64,000 nt of DNA from Trichuris trichiura (Eukaryota; Nematoda; Enoplea; Trichinellida; Trichuridae): assembly GCA_037903355.1 (NCBI GenBank), contig JBAJFE010000009.1, forward strand, positions 620,001 through 684,000. The letters are read 5' to 3'. The number at the start of each line of letters is the position of its first letter. Position 1 is the stretch's first letter. The position numbers and the translations under genes are program-made. The notes under the pieces are model-generated. The model saw only the letters and a list, made by a program, of their open reading frames with translations. It ran no database searches and was not told the DNA's origin. Of this stretch, positions 25,922 through 39,000 are shown one piece after another.

Positions 25922-27012
25922 ATTGCAAAAGGAGATGTTATTACTACCTATGGGACCACTGAAATCGTGGCACCTGGATGGCTACGCTATGCTGTACAAA
26001 ATGTAATCAAGTCTTACTACAGTAAACCGGTAGTCTATTGGGGTGTTAAACTTGGGAAGGTGTCCTGTGCTTGCATTTCAATGCGAGGAGTGGCAAAACG
26101 CTGCATACTTTGCATTTCTGCAAAGAACATTTCGCTTTTGCCATCGCGAATTGTTCAAATGCTATTAATTCTAAGGAGAGAAAGCAGGAATCGATTTTGT
26201 TAAATCTATGTTACCGCTTCGGTAATGAAATTTTTTTATTAAGGAAAAACACTGTCCACGCGTGTCAGTTAACTTGCCTGTTCCATTCAACTTCATTCAC
26301 GGACTTATAAATTCTATTATTACTCATTGTAAACCAGAACAAACCTGCAGAATAAAGGCTTTTTTTCGTTGCAGTTTGCTGGAGATCGTCTGCTTCAGCT
26401 CACTGCAGTAGCGTCTAAACCATTCAATTATGTTAGCGGGAAGTACGCACTGAAGAGCAGTCACTGACTGAAAAATTAAATTTAATTTGGCAACACTTAC
26501 AATCAGAATACAAAAAGAAAAGCATCAATTGATTAGCGTTCTAAATCTTTCAATGAATGTAGCAACACTCGCGACGAGGGAACTGCCTGCAGCTTCAAAA
26601 AGTCTAAAGCAATAAATGTCATCAGTTTTGCCTGCTCAGCAATGAACAGAATAAACGAAATTATCGCACGTAGAAGCAGAATATTGCGCACCTTTTTAAT
26701 TGTGTTATATTCAAGCAATAATCTTGTGTCCTACGTGTTTTCAATGAGGCTTTGTCATATGTGTGCACTTGCCCAAAGTTTTACATGAAGAAACCCTGCA
26801 GGTTCTCCGTAGCAGATGTACGAACTGCAAGCTTTATTGCCGCGCAATGTGTTTGGCCTTTTTAGGCAAAATTGGACTCTTTTTTTTACGCAGCCTGGTG
26901 AGACAATGAGTAATCTTGAAGACTGTACCTGCTTTTCAAGTCGTACTGTGCAGCTAGTTTGCCTGTAAAAGTCTGTCCCGAGTTTTTCTGCTGTTCTTTT
27001 TGAACAGAAGCT
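25922..27012. promoter_or_regulatory. Divergent intergenic region between delta-COP and lipid-transfer genes
   Basis: The two genes start on opposite strands 1.09 kb apart, so this stretch should hold both promoters and 5' UTRs. I see no conserved coding sequence, TATA box in a convincing place, or repeat copy. The role is inferred from position only. Confidence 0.4.
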
Positions 27013-30000
27013 ATGGCTACCCTTATAAAAAATCAAATATTAAAGCATTTTTCCAGGTATTGTTCAAATTTTCCATTTCTCCGTTTTACGTCACGCATAT
27101 ACAGTTGAATGCCGCAAAGGGCAGCTAACTCAAGCTAAGCCCTTTGATTATTTTATCTAAGCATGTCCACTGCCTCTGTTACTGTCAGCCGTGCTATTGA
27201 GTCTTGTAGCTTTTGCGTCGGTTTCAGCCTGTCAGCGTTTGTCCGTCACTGGGTGCCCCGAATTATCCTTCCAATATTCCTGCACATATTGCTTTTTTTT
27301 GGTATTATACTTTGTTTGCTGTCTTGAACCTTCTTGTTGTTTTATATGTGCTGGCCAAAAAATGCTACATTGAAAAATCTATTGCAAAAGTGTGCATGTG
27401 ATACACCCAAGCTTGCTGACTTCTACAAATTTCTCAGCATGTTGTAACTAAGTATTAATAGCTATGTGAAGAAGTGCATGTGTGAAAGCAATTACATACT
27501 AACGGTGTGAGTATTTTTCAATATTCTTTTTTTAACGCCTTCACGGAATTTCATAATTTTGTGCGCGAAAAGCCATTATTACCATAAGTCAGTCTGCTTA
27601 GGCGAAGCTTTTTCACACATGCCTTCTCATTTCAATGTCTGATGCTAACCAGAGATAAACACTCCTCGTTGACCGCTATGTCTGTAGTAGTCTATAAAAG
27701 TGCTTGAAAAAAGGCAGATATAGTAATATTCAAAGCCTACATTTCCTGCAAATTATTTGAAAATTGTAACTTTGCATTTTGCGTTTTTTGCTAGATTTGC
27801 AAAGAACATAACGGCAGACCAAATCAGCGTTGAACTTCTTCGTGGCAAAGGCGAACTGTACAATATAGAGTTGAATGAAAACGTGCTGGCTGAAATGCTT
27901 GAAATGCCATCATGGATGCGAATCGGACGAGCTGTGTGCAGCAGAATTATAATTAAGGCATAACCAATTTCTTTGTCGCATTCTTCACGTTTCAACAAGC
28001 TTTCATTGCGCAGATTCCATGGACTAGGCTTAAAACGCACCCTGTCATGCTGGTAAGGACTGCTTTGGCTTACGCAATCTCTTAAATAAGCCCATTATAA
28101 ATTGCCAAATAGCGTATGTTGCCGATGTAATTTAAATATTAAATTTTTTTGCTACGAGAAATGCTATTCTGTCAGTCTTTCTTATTATCCGTTGCAACAG
28201 CTCATAATTTTGCAGTTCATTGATGAAATAAGAGTAGAGCTCATTCTCTCCACTGAGCTACGTGATTTTCCGACAACTGGTTTTCCCACTGTCAGCTCTT
28301 ACAGGTAACAGCAATGGCCAAGGGGGTGATACTACGAGCTCCTTTTATCTATTTCTAGCATAGACAGTTACGGATTTGCCCATCGGGTTGTGGAAGGAAT
28401 GTCTTTACGCATTAATGCAATTGAAGTATTTTTTGCGTCAAAAAAGTTTGGTGGCTCACTTATGGTTAGCTTTGTTGCATTGTCTTCTTAGCACGAAAGT
28501 TCCCATTTGCAGCTATCCCAAATTTGTGTTGACAGTCGGACACCATTTTGGAAGGAAGCATCCAGTCTAAGGGAAACTCGCATCTCTGACGTCACACTAC
28601 AACAAGTTCTTCTTTTCAAGCAAATATCGTGGAAGACTTTCCGCTTGGAAGCTTCAACGCTTGAAGATTCCGTCGTGACCGGTTACAACATAAATGCTCC
28701 ATTCAGATTAATCACTAGTCAAGGAAAGTTTCGTATAACGTCGAAAAAGTCTCGACTTGGCACGTATATGAATATAGCAAATTTAAAAGAGTCAACTTTT
28801 TTTTTCTAGACGGAACTGTGTATGGTGGTCGACTGGCTTTGATAATGGACAATCTTTTGTGGGTAGCTTCGTTATCGCAGCTACAATCTGCAATTAGCTT
28901 TGGGCAGTTCATCGCGGACCTGATAGAAAGCAGTAAAAAATGTTCTGCTGAACTTCCAGCCGAGGTTCTCAGTCTTTTATGCTTTTCACTATATTAATCC
29001 AACGTTGGTGGCGCAATGTAGATGATTTCGTTTCTTGTAAATCTTTCAGCCGTGATAAAACGAAAGCGATGAAGTTTAGTGCCAGTAAAGGTCGCTCCTA
29101 CTTACGTAAAATGCTTTCAGAGTTCGCAAAAACGCAAACCGTGGTCATTCTTATCGCAATTGTCAGAGCATAAAATGAAACAGGATGCGCCGTTGAATTC
29201 GGCTTTTCATCATTTCAACGTCATCGAAACTTCATTCCACTGTTACGTTGGCCAAATAGACCTGCACGTATGCGATGAAACTGAAGCGGAAGGTCGGCTT
29301 TCAATTTTTTGTCTTGCTCACCAAGTAGCGTCTATTCCTTTTATTAGCTTTCCATGCGGGTTGGGACATTATCAATGGGGCTATTCAAATTACCATAAGC
29401 AAGCTTGTTTGTGATTTCTATCCTTATCACTTGGCAGGTATGCTTTCCATGACTTGACGACGTGTACATACCTTTCCTTTTCAGTGGGTTCGCGAAAGCA
29501 TTGGGTTTTTTATAGCGAAACAAAGTTCGCCGACAAAGTGCAATATCTGTTGAACAACTACCAATCGCTTTATGAGAAGCGTTCGCTAAGTTGAGCGTGA
29601 CGCGTAACTTTTTCTGCCTTCTTTGTAAGTCACTTTCTTTAGGCACAAAAAATTACGATAAGCTCATGTCCTCTGTTGGCGTGTTCCGCATTTACGATAT
29701 TGTTGTATTCTGCGTGACAGATCAATCTTCCGGCAAGCATCATGCAAGAAAATTAGTCTGCGCTGATCGTGAAGCTTTGAAGTTGCCGCTAGACTTGCCC
29801 ATTATTCATGCGGAGATAAACGACTTTTACAACTTGGAACAAACAGATATTCCTCGTACGTCACATAGGAATTTGTGTGAATTTGGCCATGTTATTGTTT
29901 TTAGTTCCTCCAAGCAGCCGATTTGTGCAAGTGCATCCCGTACGCGTGCACTGGCATCACCGTACATTCCGATGGATAAACTATGTGCTTTGCCAGATCA

Positions 30001-33000
30001 ACAGTTCTCTGGTTGTTCAAAAAGTCAACGTCAATATCGATAACAAGCGTTCGCTATTGTAGTTTGCTCATTCAACAACAACTGATGCATTAACAAATGC
30101 TCTGCACGCGGATGTTTTCATAGAATTAACAATGCCTTGGGTGCTGTTTGGTGATTTGCCGCGCGCCCAAGGATAACTTTTTTGTTATTGCAGATCCAGT
30201 TACCATTGGACTCAATGCGTCATTCTGAATATGGCGGAAGGATGCCAATGGCAATTGTTATTAGGGCAACACGTGTAACGTTAACAAATTGTATATATGC
30301 GCAGTCTGTTGATCGAGAAGGACTGATAGACTTTACTGCTGACCTGGAGAAGAGCGTATCTACCGAGCGGTCGTATATCTTCGACAAATCAAAGTCATCT
30401 TTGCCAAGCGACACAGAAGCGTATAAACTTTACGCTGAGAGTGTAACGGATGCTCTCCGAGACGAGGAAGAGGCTGAAGGAAAAGAGTATCGAAGATTAG
30501 GCATCGATTATAAAGCGAGCTTAGACGTTTGGCGCATAGACTTAAGTCCAATATGGGTTGACTTTGTTGGAGACTCGTCTTACTATCCTGAGCCTTATCC
30601 TCTTCTATGTGATCTCGACGTGACAGTTTGGATTGTGCAGGATGCTCAACGTACTTTGTACTGTCTTGCCAAAACGAATAACAAAGTTAAACTTGCCATG
30701 GACCATTACGAGTATTTGTTCTTGTCCTACTTTGGGGAAGAGACCAGCAACTTAGTTAATACAATATACGAAGACTTTTTGCGATTCGCTCCGTCGACGG
30801 ACGAACGATCATGCGCTGTTCACTTTTGGGCTCCAACAGTCGAAGCGTACCTATTGCTGCCAACCTGTGCTTCCCCAACCGCGTACGAACTGCAGGCAAC
30901 GGCCCAACTGTTCTCCGGTAAGCTTAACTTTTTTTGCTTACGATATCCTCTGAATAACAGCATTTTATTTCCTTTCAATGCACGCGCTGCACTTTGAATA
31001 CGTGCTCAAGCAGCATGCACTCAAAAGGGTAAAACCTTGTTACTCGAGAAAAAAGATTCTCAGGTACCTTAAAAGTGAATTTCCATAACAAAAGTCGTTT
31101 CCTTTATGGGCGTTGCAAACTTTCTATTGTTCAGCAGTGATCAGCTCAGACAACCTCTACGCACACTAAATTCATGCCTGTTTCATGATATTAAGAATTT
31201 AAAGGCAATGTTAGCATTTTGGAAAGGTTTTCCAGAACCTTGAAACAATCTACAGAGGCCCATAAAATGTAGGTTCGCTTTCAAAAAAATGCCGTCTGTC
31301 CTCTTTTGCCTACACTAGCAAGCACGAAAACCATGCTGTCCCGTCACTAGCCTAATCCCACACACAAAAAGTTTACCTTGCGGTTTCGGCCTAAGCTATT
31401 GACGCAACAGGAGGGTAATCATTTTTTAGGAGAGAACCTGCATTTTGTAAAGGTACGGTAGATTGTTTGCCGGACTGTGTGAGAGACAAGTCCCTACATA
31501 TAAATAGGGTTATGCTTGATAATAATTGAAGTTATATTATTTTGTGCCCAAAAATATCAAGTAAAATCGTGATTTCGCTTTTCTCGCTTATTAGGCAAAA
31601 TGTACGATGCTCTTTTCCTATTGTTTTTTGTTTTGCTCCTGTATTACCCACGATATTTTCAAAAGGTTGCTGATTTTAATTGTTTGACTATATATTCGAC
31701 CTACAAGGCTTGTTCTGCTTCCGAGGCGAAGAAACCACCTGCATTCTATTAATAGTAAAGTCGCGTACGAACGAAGTTGGAAACAGGTGGTTTGTGATGC
31801 GGTAAAATGAAGATGCAAAGCTTCTGCTGGTAGTCTTTAAGCGAAACGGCAGGTATAAATGACCAATAATGTTCAATGGTTTGTTCATACGCAAGTTTGA
31901 TAACACAGCTAGCTGACGAGCTTGCATTGTTTGCCGTTGTATAAATACTTCAACATTAGAACTTTTAAGGGCGCTGTGTGGTAACCTTGTCATGCGCTTA
32001 CGGCTGCCATATGTGGAACAAGTTTTAGGTTGTTTCTGCCCAACGTGCGTTCGTTGGCACTGCTTTGAATTGCAGCTCAAATGCTTTGTACGGAAAGCAA
32101 AACAGACACTTTTAATTTGCAGAGAAATGCCATACATGTGCGAAATTTTCGATTAACTTACACGTACATGCTTAAATGCAAATTTGTGGTGTTCAGGCTT
32201 TGCTTGTACAATGTACAGCCGACGGACGCCTACCCTCGTATTGGTGTGCAAACGATTTGCATGGCTTTCTTTTCTACTGCCTTTTCTGCGTAAATTGAAT
32301 GGGTTCTGACTGTTGCGTCCTCAGTTTTTTCGAGTTCTCTTGTGCTTCCTCATTGACAGGTTTGTAATGAAGTCCAACAAATGGTTCCGAGTTGAACGGG
32401 ATTCCTTCAATTCCGCTTACCTTGGTGGGACCAAAAGTTTGAGGTTCGTTTGCAATTTGAATTTCCGGCGCGCTAACCGGCACTTGCCATTGCGTCTGCT
32501 GCGGTTGCTGCACGAACACATTTTTGTCGACTAAATCGACATTTGCCGGCTGAGCTGAGCCGACGACTTGCATTCGTCCTTGTCCTGGCACGTTATCGCG
32601 ACCTTGCAACGGCTGTCCATTGGCCGCTGTAAGCCCGTCTTGCGGTACGAAATGTCGAAAGTGATTGGGTTGCAATTGCCTTTGAATATGCGACAACTGA
32701 GCAAGGTTATGAATTGGAGCAGTATGCATCGCGGTTGGCAGCTGATTTCCAGATATGTGATGTAACCGTGGATCCAATGACGTAGCTTGTTGATGAATGA
32801 ATGCTTGTGCCGGAACTTGCATTGCTGTTCGATCTGTATGCTGAGCAACGTTGCGTTCATCCGAATGACTTCCCGTATTCTCATGAATTAGCCAGTTCGG
32901 TTGATGTATAGGATCTTGTAATTGTATTGGTTGTATTGTAGCGCTCGAGGCAATCCCATCATGTGTCTGCGTTTGAGCGGGAACTTTATGATACTGAAAC

Positions 33001-36000
33001 TGGCGTGTTGCTGACGGGACGAAATTGGGATTAGGACGAGGCACAGTAGGCGCAATCAGTCTTGTAGCTATCTGCGTAGGTTTACCCTGCATCCCCGCGC
33101 GAGTTTGTGGCCTTAAATTTCGTTGAGTTTCAATTCTTCTTTCATCTTGAGGCCGTCTTTGGGCCAAGTATGCCGTGGCATTTTCCTTATTGAACATCAG
33201 TATTGTACCCGAAGTCACAGTTTCCGGTTCAGCCGACCCACTAAAATCAGACGTAGGCCAACCTTGCCTTTCGTATCCTTTATTCTTCTGTGTTGCTTGG
33301 AGAACTCCTAAAGAAAAGGTCCGTTATTCCACGTGTATCCTTTGCACTTGGCGTTTTACCTCTCGAAGCTTGAAGAACTCTTTGTTTTGACTGCTGTTCG
33401 GGTGTCATAGCTTTGACTTGAAAACTTTGAATTTTTGTTTCCGGTAAGGTTGTCGTGATAAGCACTTCATCGTCCTTTACGGGTGGTTTAGTTAGTCTCC
33501 AAAAGCGTTTCATGTTTGGACTTCCACTCTCTGCCGGTTTCCTTGTAATCTGCTCCACAAATGCAGTCGTTGTGGGGGCCATTGTACTTGTGTCTTTATG
33601 CATTGCTTCAGTGGTGCGCGTCCTCACGAAGACAGTATCTTGGCCTTGCGTTGCTTTCATGTTCGTCGAACTCGGCACATTAGGTACTACTGGGTATTCC
33701 AGCTGCGTTGTCTTGTCAGTCATCTCTGGTCGGATAGGAGGAAATTCAGCGGTTTCTGCGTCATCGTTCAAGCTGCAGCAACCACTCTTTTGTACTTCTG
33801 GCTTCCTGCAAAATTGTTCATCCTTGCGTAGTAACTTTAGTAACTGTAATGTTAAATTGTTTAGCTATGAGATTTTTCATTAAAGCTATTACTAGTAGTA
33901 AGTTCGTTCAGCTTGTAAGAAGGGAAATGCCGCTAAATTTCAAACTTACATTAAGGGCATTTGCCAGCATGCATTAATTAGAAACATCAATACTTCGTAC
34001 CACATTCTTGGGAAAAAATGTAACTGGTACGCGTAGTTTATTCGTTCTGTAGAGAATACTAACAAGACATTGTGACGTAACAGCGTGTCTACCTTCACTT
34101 TTATTCTGTTAGAAAAGTTGGCGTATGTTGTAAACGCGTTTGCTGTTTTGAAAGGCTCATTCATTGCACAAGCCTCTATGTTAAATTTATGTATTGTAGA
34201 AGCACTGGGATTACCTGTTCGGGCACCTATTCGGAAGAGATCGATTTTGATAGTTGCAAATCAGGTTCTGTTCATTGAGAAGCATAACAGGCTTGCCTCC
34301 TTGTACGACGTGATAACCTCCTGGTCCACAGACGAGCGGATTTTCTTAAATTAGAAGCTTCCATTAGTTGGTTGGTCTACCGCGTTTGTTCTAACCTGAT
34401 AAGATTACTGTAGAGCCAAAATTGGGTGCCAGAGTTGCCGGGAAGACTGAATCAAGCTTGTTTCCCGACAAGTCTAAAAGCTGCAAATTGGCCAACGACG
34501 TGAAGGCGAACGGTTGAATATTTTTGATGTTGTTGTTCGCCATGGACAACTGACGAAGGAACGGTAGGCCGTTTAGCATCGATTGGCTGATTCCGGTCAA
34601 ACAGTTTTGGCCGAGTAGCAGAAGCAGCAATGGGGTTTGGGCGAACGCGTTGGGCGCGATGTCTTGAATGACATTTCCTTCAAGGTTAAGCTGCAGCAAA
34701 CGTTCAAGACCGTGAAATACGCCGGCCGTAATTTCGGCAATGTTGTTGTAACTTAGGTCGGCAATTTCGAGGTGTTGAAATTGCTGCAGTACATTAGGCT
34801 CTATCACGTTCAATTGGTTATGATCCAGGAAAAGATAGCGCATATTTGGGATATTGTTGAATCCGTACCTATCGATACTTTTGATTTTGTTGTGAGATAG
34901 TCGAACCATGAGAAGGCTGACCATATTCATAAGCTGCAACTTTTCGATCGTCTCAATGTTGTTGTGTTGTAAGTGAAGAGCGAGCAAGCTTTTGAAGTTT
35001 CGCAGCGCCTCGGCGGGCACCTCGCGAAGGCAGTTGTGGTCTAGAATCAAGCTCTGCAGGGTACCCTTTATGGGTTCGAAGGCTGAACCAGAAATTTTGC
35101 ATATCTGATTGCATGCCAAGTTTAGTTCAATCAGACGGGAAACGTTCTGCAGTGCTGGCGTGTATATGTTTCCAATGTTGTTACACTTGAGATTAAGCAC
35201 TAGCAAGCTTTCCATTCCTACTAGTGCATCCGTAGGAATTTCTGTCAGCTTATTGTGAGCTATGCTAAGCGACACCAGCGTCCTCTCCAGACCTGCGAAT
35301 GCGTCTTTGTGGATTGCGTGAATCTGATTCCTGTCCATGATAAGATTTCGAATTTTTAAATGACGGAAGGCGCGCGGTCCAATCTGAAACACATTTATGT
35401 TATTAGTGATAAAAGTTCGTGTTGTACTAGTCGTTGTTCCATTTTGACGATTGTCACTTTGCAGCAGCGCATGGCAGCTCATTCCGTTACATAATAGCTT
35501 TGGCCACAGACTCTTGAAAGGCTTGTCTTTATTTGCGGATAACTATGCTGAGAGAATGGGAAATTATTTCTTTATTAATATTCTCAATTTTTATAATATG
35601 CAAATTTATTTATCCGTAAGGTGAACAGTGCCTGAGCTCCATGACATTCTTGAAAGTTTTGATGTTCACTAAGTTTACGTGAGACAACTTGTTCATAACA
35701 TCATTAGTAATGCATTAATGATTTTTCATAAGTATGTGCTAAGCAAGTTTTATATTTTCTATTATTAAGATCAAATTGGGACTAATTATTTTCAAGTAGA
35801 TTGCTCACATACGGCGCTAGTACAGTTACCTTACTGCAGAGGTGATCACAAAGTTTGTATCCAAACGAAGAATAGCAAAAACGATTGAATTCCTACAGAA
35901 GCAGGCAAACAAGCCGGACTAGATGGAATTTTTTTGCTGCACGGAAATGTGCATTAGGTTTTTACCTCGATGATGTCAGCTTCTTCGATTGCCAGCTCTC

Positions 36001-39000
36001 TGATGACCAGCTGTTCCATCTTCAGTTTTTCAATTTCGTATGGCGCGTCAGGGCCTTTGCAACGTATGACTGCTCCATCCAGGTAGGATAAACAACTGCA
36101 AGCTGCCTTGTCTAAAGTATCGGGGCAGAAGCCTTCGCCCCTGGTTAACGTTGAGCTAAGCAATTGCAAAAGTAATGGTAGGCATAAGCTGGAGATGTAA
36201 CATTTAATAAGGCCAACATGGAACATGGTTTTCTCTTTGGACGGATGCGTTGAGGCCGCTGTGCGTGACGGTAGCTTTGCCGGGTAAAATGGTATGAGAA
36301 GAGCTTAGGCACCGGAGACTTGCTCTGTCGATTGTTGTCGTAGCGTACCGTGACCTTTCTGGCGAACATTACCCTTCACCCCGTTCTGTCTCTGATTGCC
36401 AGTGCAAAGAAACAAAGGTAAACGGCCTTGACACTCGCGGACGGCTACCTGCAAAATGCTTTTGCACTTTTCTGCAACTTGCTGCCAAGATCATCACGTC
36501 TTCTTGACGTCACAAGCCGTCACTGCATGCTGAAGGTTTTTCTTCTCCGCAGCTGAGCTCAATTGTTCTTTGATGGGATATTCGCAGGCGGCAATCGTGA
36601 AGCGAGAAGTTAACATGCGATACAATTACAACCGTGCCGGTTTTTAAGTACATTGTAAAGCAGTTTCGAGTACGACCTTTGAGTTCGTGTTGCTTCTTCG
36701 CAAGGACGAATTGGTTGGTTCAAAATTTGAGATGTTCTGAAGACCGCATTCTTTAATTTCTTTTGGAGCTAGTTTTTAGAAGCCGTTGTTGTGTTCATAT
36801 TTCACTACGTACTTATATGTTCTTGCGAACGTTAATACGTGTGCTCTAACCTTGATGACATTTTTTGTTGTATGTGTTCTTGGTTTTCTGGCGCTGTTAT
36901 TGCTGGATGAATTGCTGTGGGCATCTTGTTTCTTCTCTCATTCTGCCTCTATCCACCAACTGGAAGAAATGGGCTGCCATACGATAAAATGCCATCGCTC
37001 GAAGACGTACCGTCCTCTCGTACGGCTTGGTCACAGATATTCTATGCCAAACGAATGCTATCTTTACCCTTTGTTTCATTTCTAAAATTTTTTGAATGTG
37101 AGTCGTAGGATTGGACATTTCATAAATATCAAACTGTTGATCAAATCTGGAGAACTTTTCCGAAGTATTGAAACATCCCCTTTTCACGTTTAAAGTTAGA
37201 TAGTAACATGTACGATAATAGAAATAACTTATTAATGACTTGCTAATCATTCAGGCAAGGCGAATACGCTTCAGGAGTTTTGCTCAATGGTAGCATGATG
37301 AACGTGACTCTATGTGAAGATGTAATGGAATTTCATTTCTGAAAATGGCTTGACTAAGATGGCGTAGTTTTATCCTACGGATAAAGCTGCTTTTGTTAAT
37401 CGAAAATGACGGAACTTTCAGGTCGCTTTCGATCCTGTCTCAGCGTGTGCGCCAGCGGTTCACCACTCACTAAAAGGGACACACGCCTGTTGACGGTTGC
37501 CAGTTTGCCACGCCATGTTGTCGCGGTGACTCTGGCGGCCTGCTGTCGGTTCGAAAACGTTACCTTTTATTATTCGTAAGATAAAACTTGCAGGAATTCT
37601 TTTATCTGAACCATACATAACTACTTAAGCAAATAGCTCAGATCTGCTGGCTTTTCGCTACCTTCCACTTTTCTTTATTGCCAACTTCCATATTTCATAC
37701 TTGAAATCACGATAGATGCAATGTCTTCTTTTCTTTACGTTTGCTGAACACATATAGTGCTGATTTTCTCCAAGGGTCGTTGCTCCGTATTTGCTAAAGC
37801 TACTTGCCGAGGTGCCTATCACAAAGTACGTGAATATTCCTATTTGTTATTTTGTGAAACTGTTTAACGCAAGATATTCGTATATTGCAGCGGGACGTCA
37901 GAAACGATTTAAAGAGTTGAAAATGTCTTGTTCTCTTTCGGCTTATCGAGTTTTTTTGCTCATCCACACAGAGTAACTGGCGAATTCTTCCATTTCTTCA
38001 GTTTCGGAATTGCACTGGCATATTGCCAAGTGTACGCATGTCTATGTTTCTCCATTGGCGTTTATTTTGCCTTTTCAGCGTCGTAAGTTAATAGTCAAAT
38101 TTCATTTGACGCGAAGTACTTTAACTGCTTACTCAGTAAATTAGCGAATATTAGTTCGATGCGGAACGTTCATTTATATACTCTACTGGGTGGTGCTAAC
38201 GCAGTTTAGCGTTTTCGAGGGCCGTCGTATAGAGGTTTATTATTAAATCCCATTTGACTGGGTGTTTTTTAAAAGCTGACTTGTATGTCAGTACATCATG
38301 CACTTGCCTGAAAAGGTAGCGACAGTTGGGCTGCCTAATTTTTTTTGTGATTCTGTCTGCCTCTGGTGCCATTTCTTAGGTAAAATAAATATCACTTCCG
38401 TATACTTTATTGGTCAAAATGTTGAAGTAAACTTAGCCTATTGCAATCGAACCATTTTGGACGAACGAATGTTTCGCCATATTTAGTACCCGTTGATCAC
38501 CCGTGACGATTGCTGGTCACGGTCGATACGCGGACGGCGCGCTGCTGTAGCACACAGGGTCATAGAGCCAGTTGGGCGGGTTCCTTGCATACGTAGTTAC
38601 ATCGCATTGTCTGGATGGCCTTCGCGGTCCTTCCGGTCGAGCTAACGATGGATAATTGTGGTGACCATAGCTTTGCGCGTTAACGTAGGCGGAAGTGCGG
38701 CTTTCGTTGCTTACTGATCTTCTTGAAAGGAGATTTCTTCGCCGTACGAAATAAAGAGTGGCAACTACGATCAACGTCAGGGCTATGACTATCCCGATGC
38801 ATACAGAGGCGGTCATTTTCGCACTTTTCGAAAATCCAGACCATTCGCGCTTGTCATCCACTTGTTCATTGTTAGAATTATGCTCGCTGAATGAGCGATG
38901 CATTGGGTATTCTTGTTTCCGGTTTCCGTATCGAATTCCTGTAGCCGATGTAATATATCCGGCGGGGTTTGTCCATTCAGGTAGTGCTGTAATGATGTCT

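Noticed and set aside
36888..36920. Walker-B-like text LALLLLDELLW on the + strand
   Set aside because: The proline and following motif of ABC Walker B are missing, no Walker A lies upstream, and the order relative to other ABC-like fragments is wrong.
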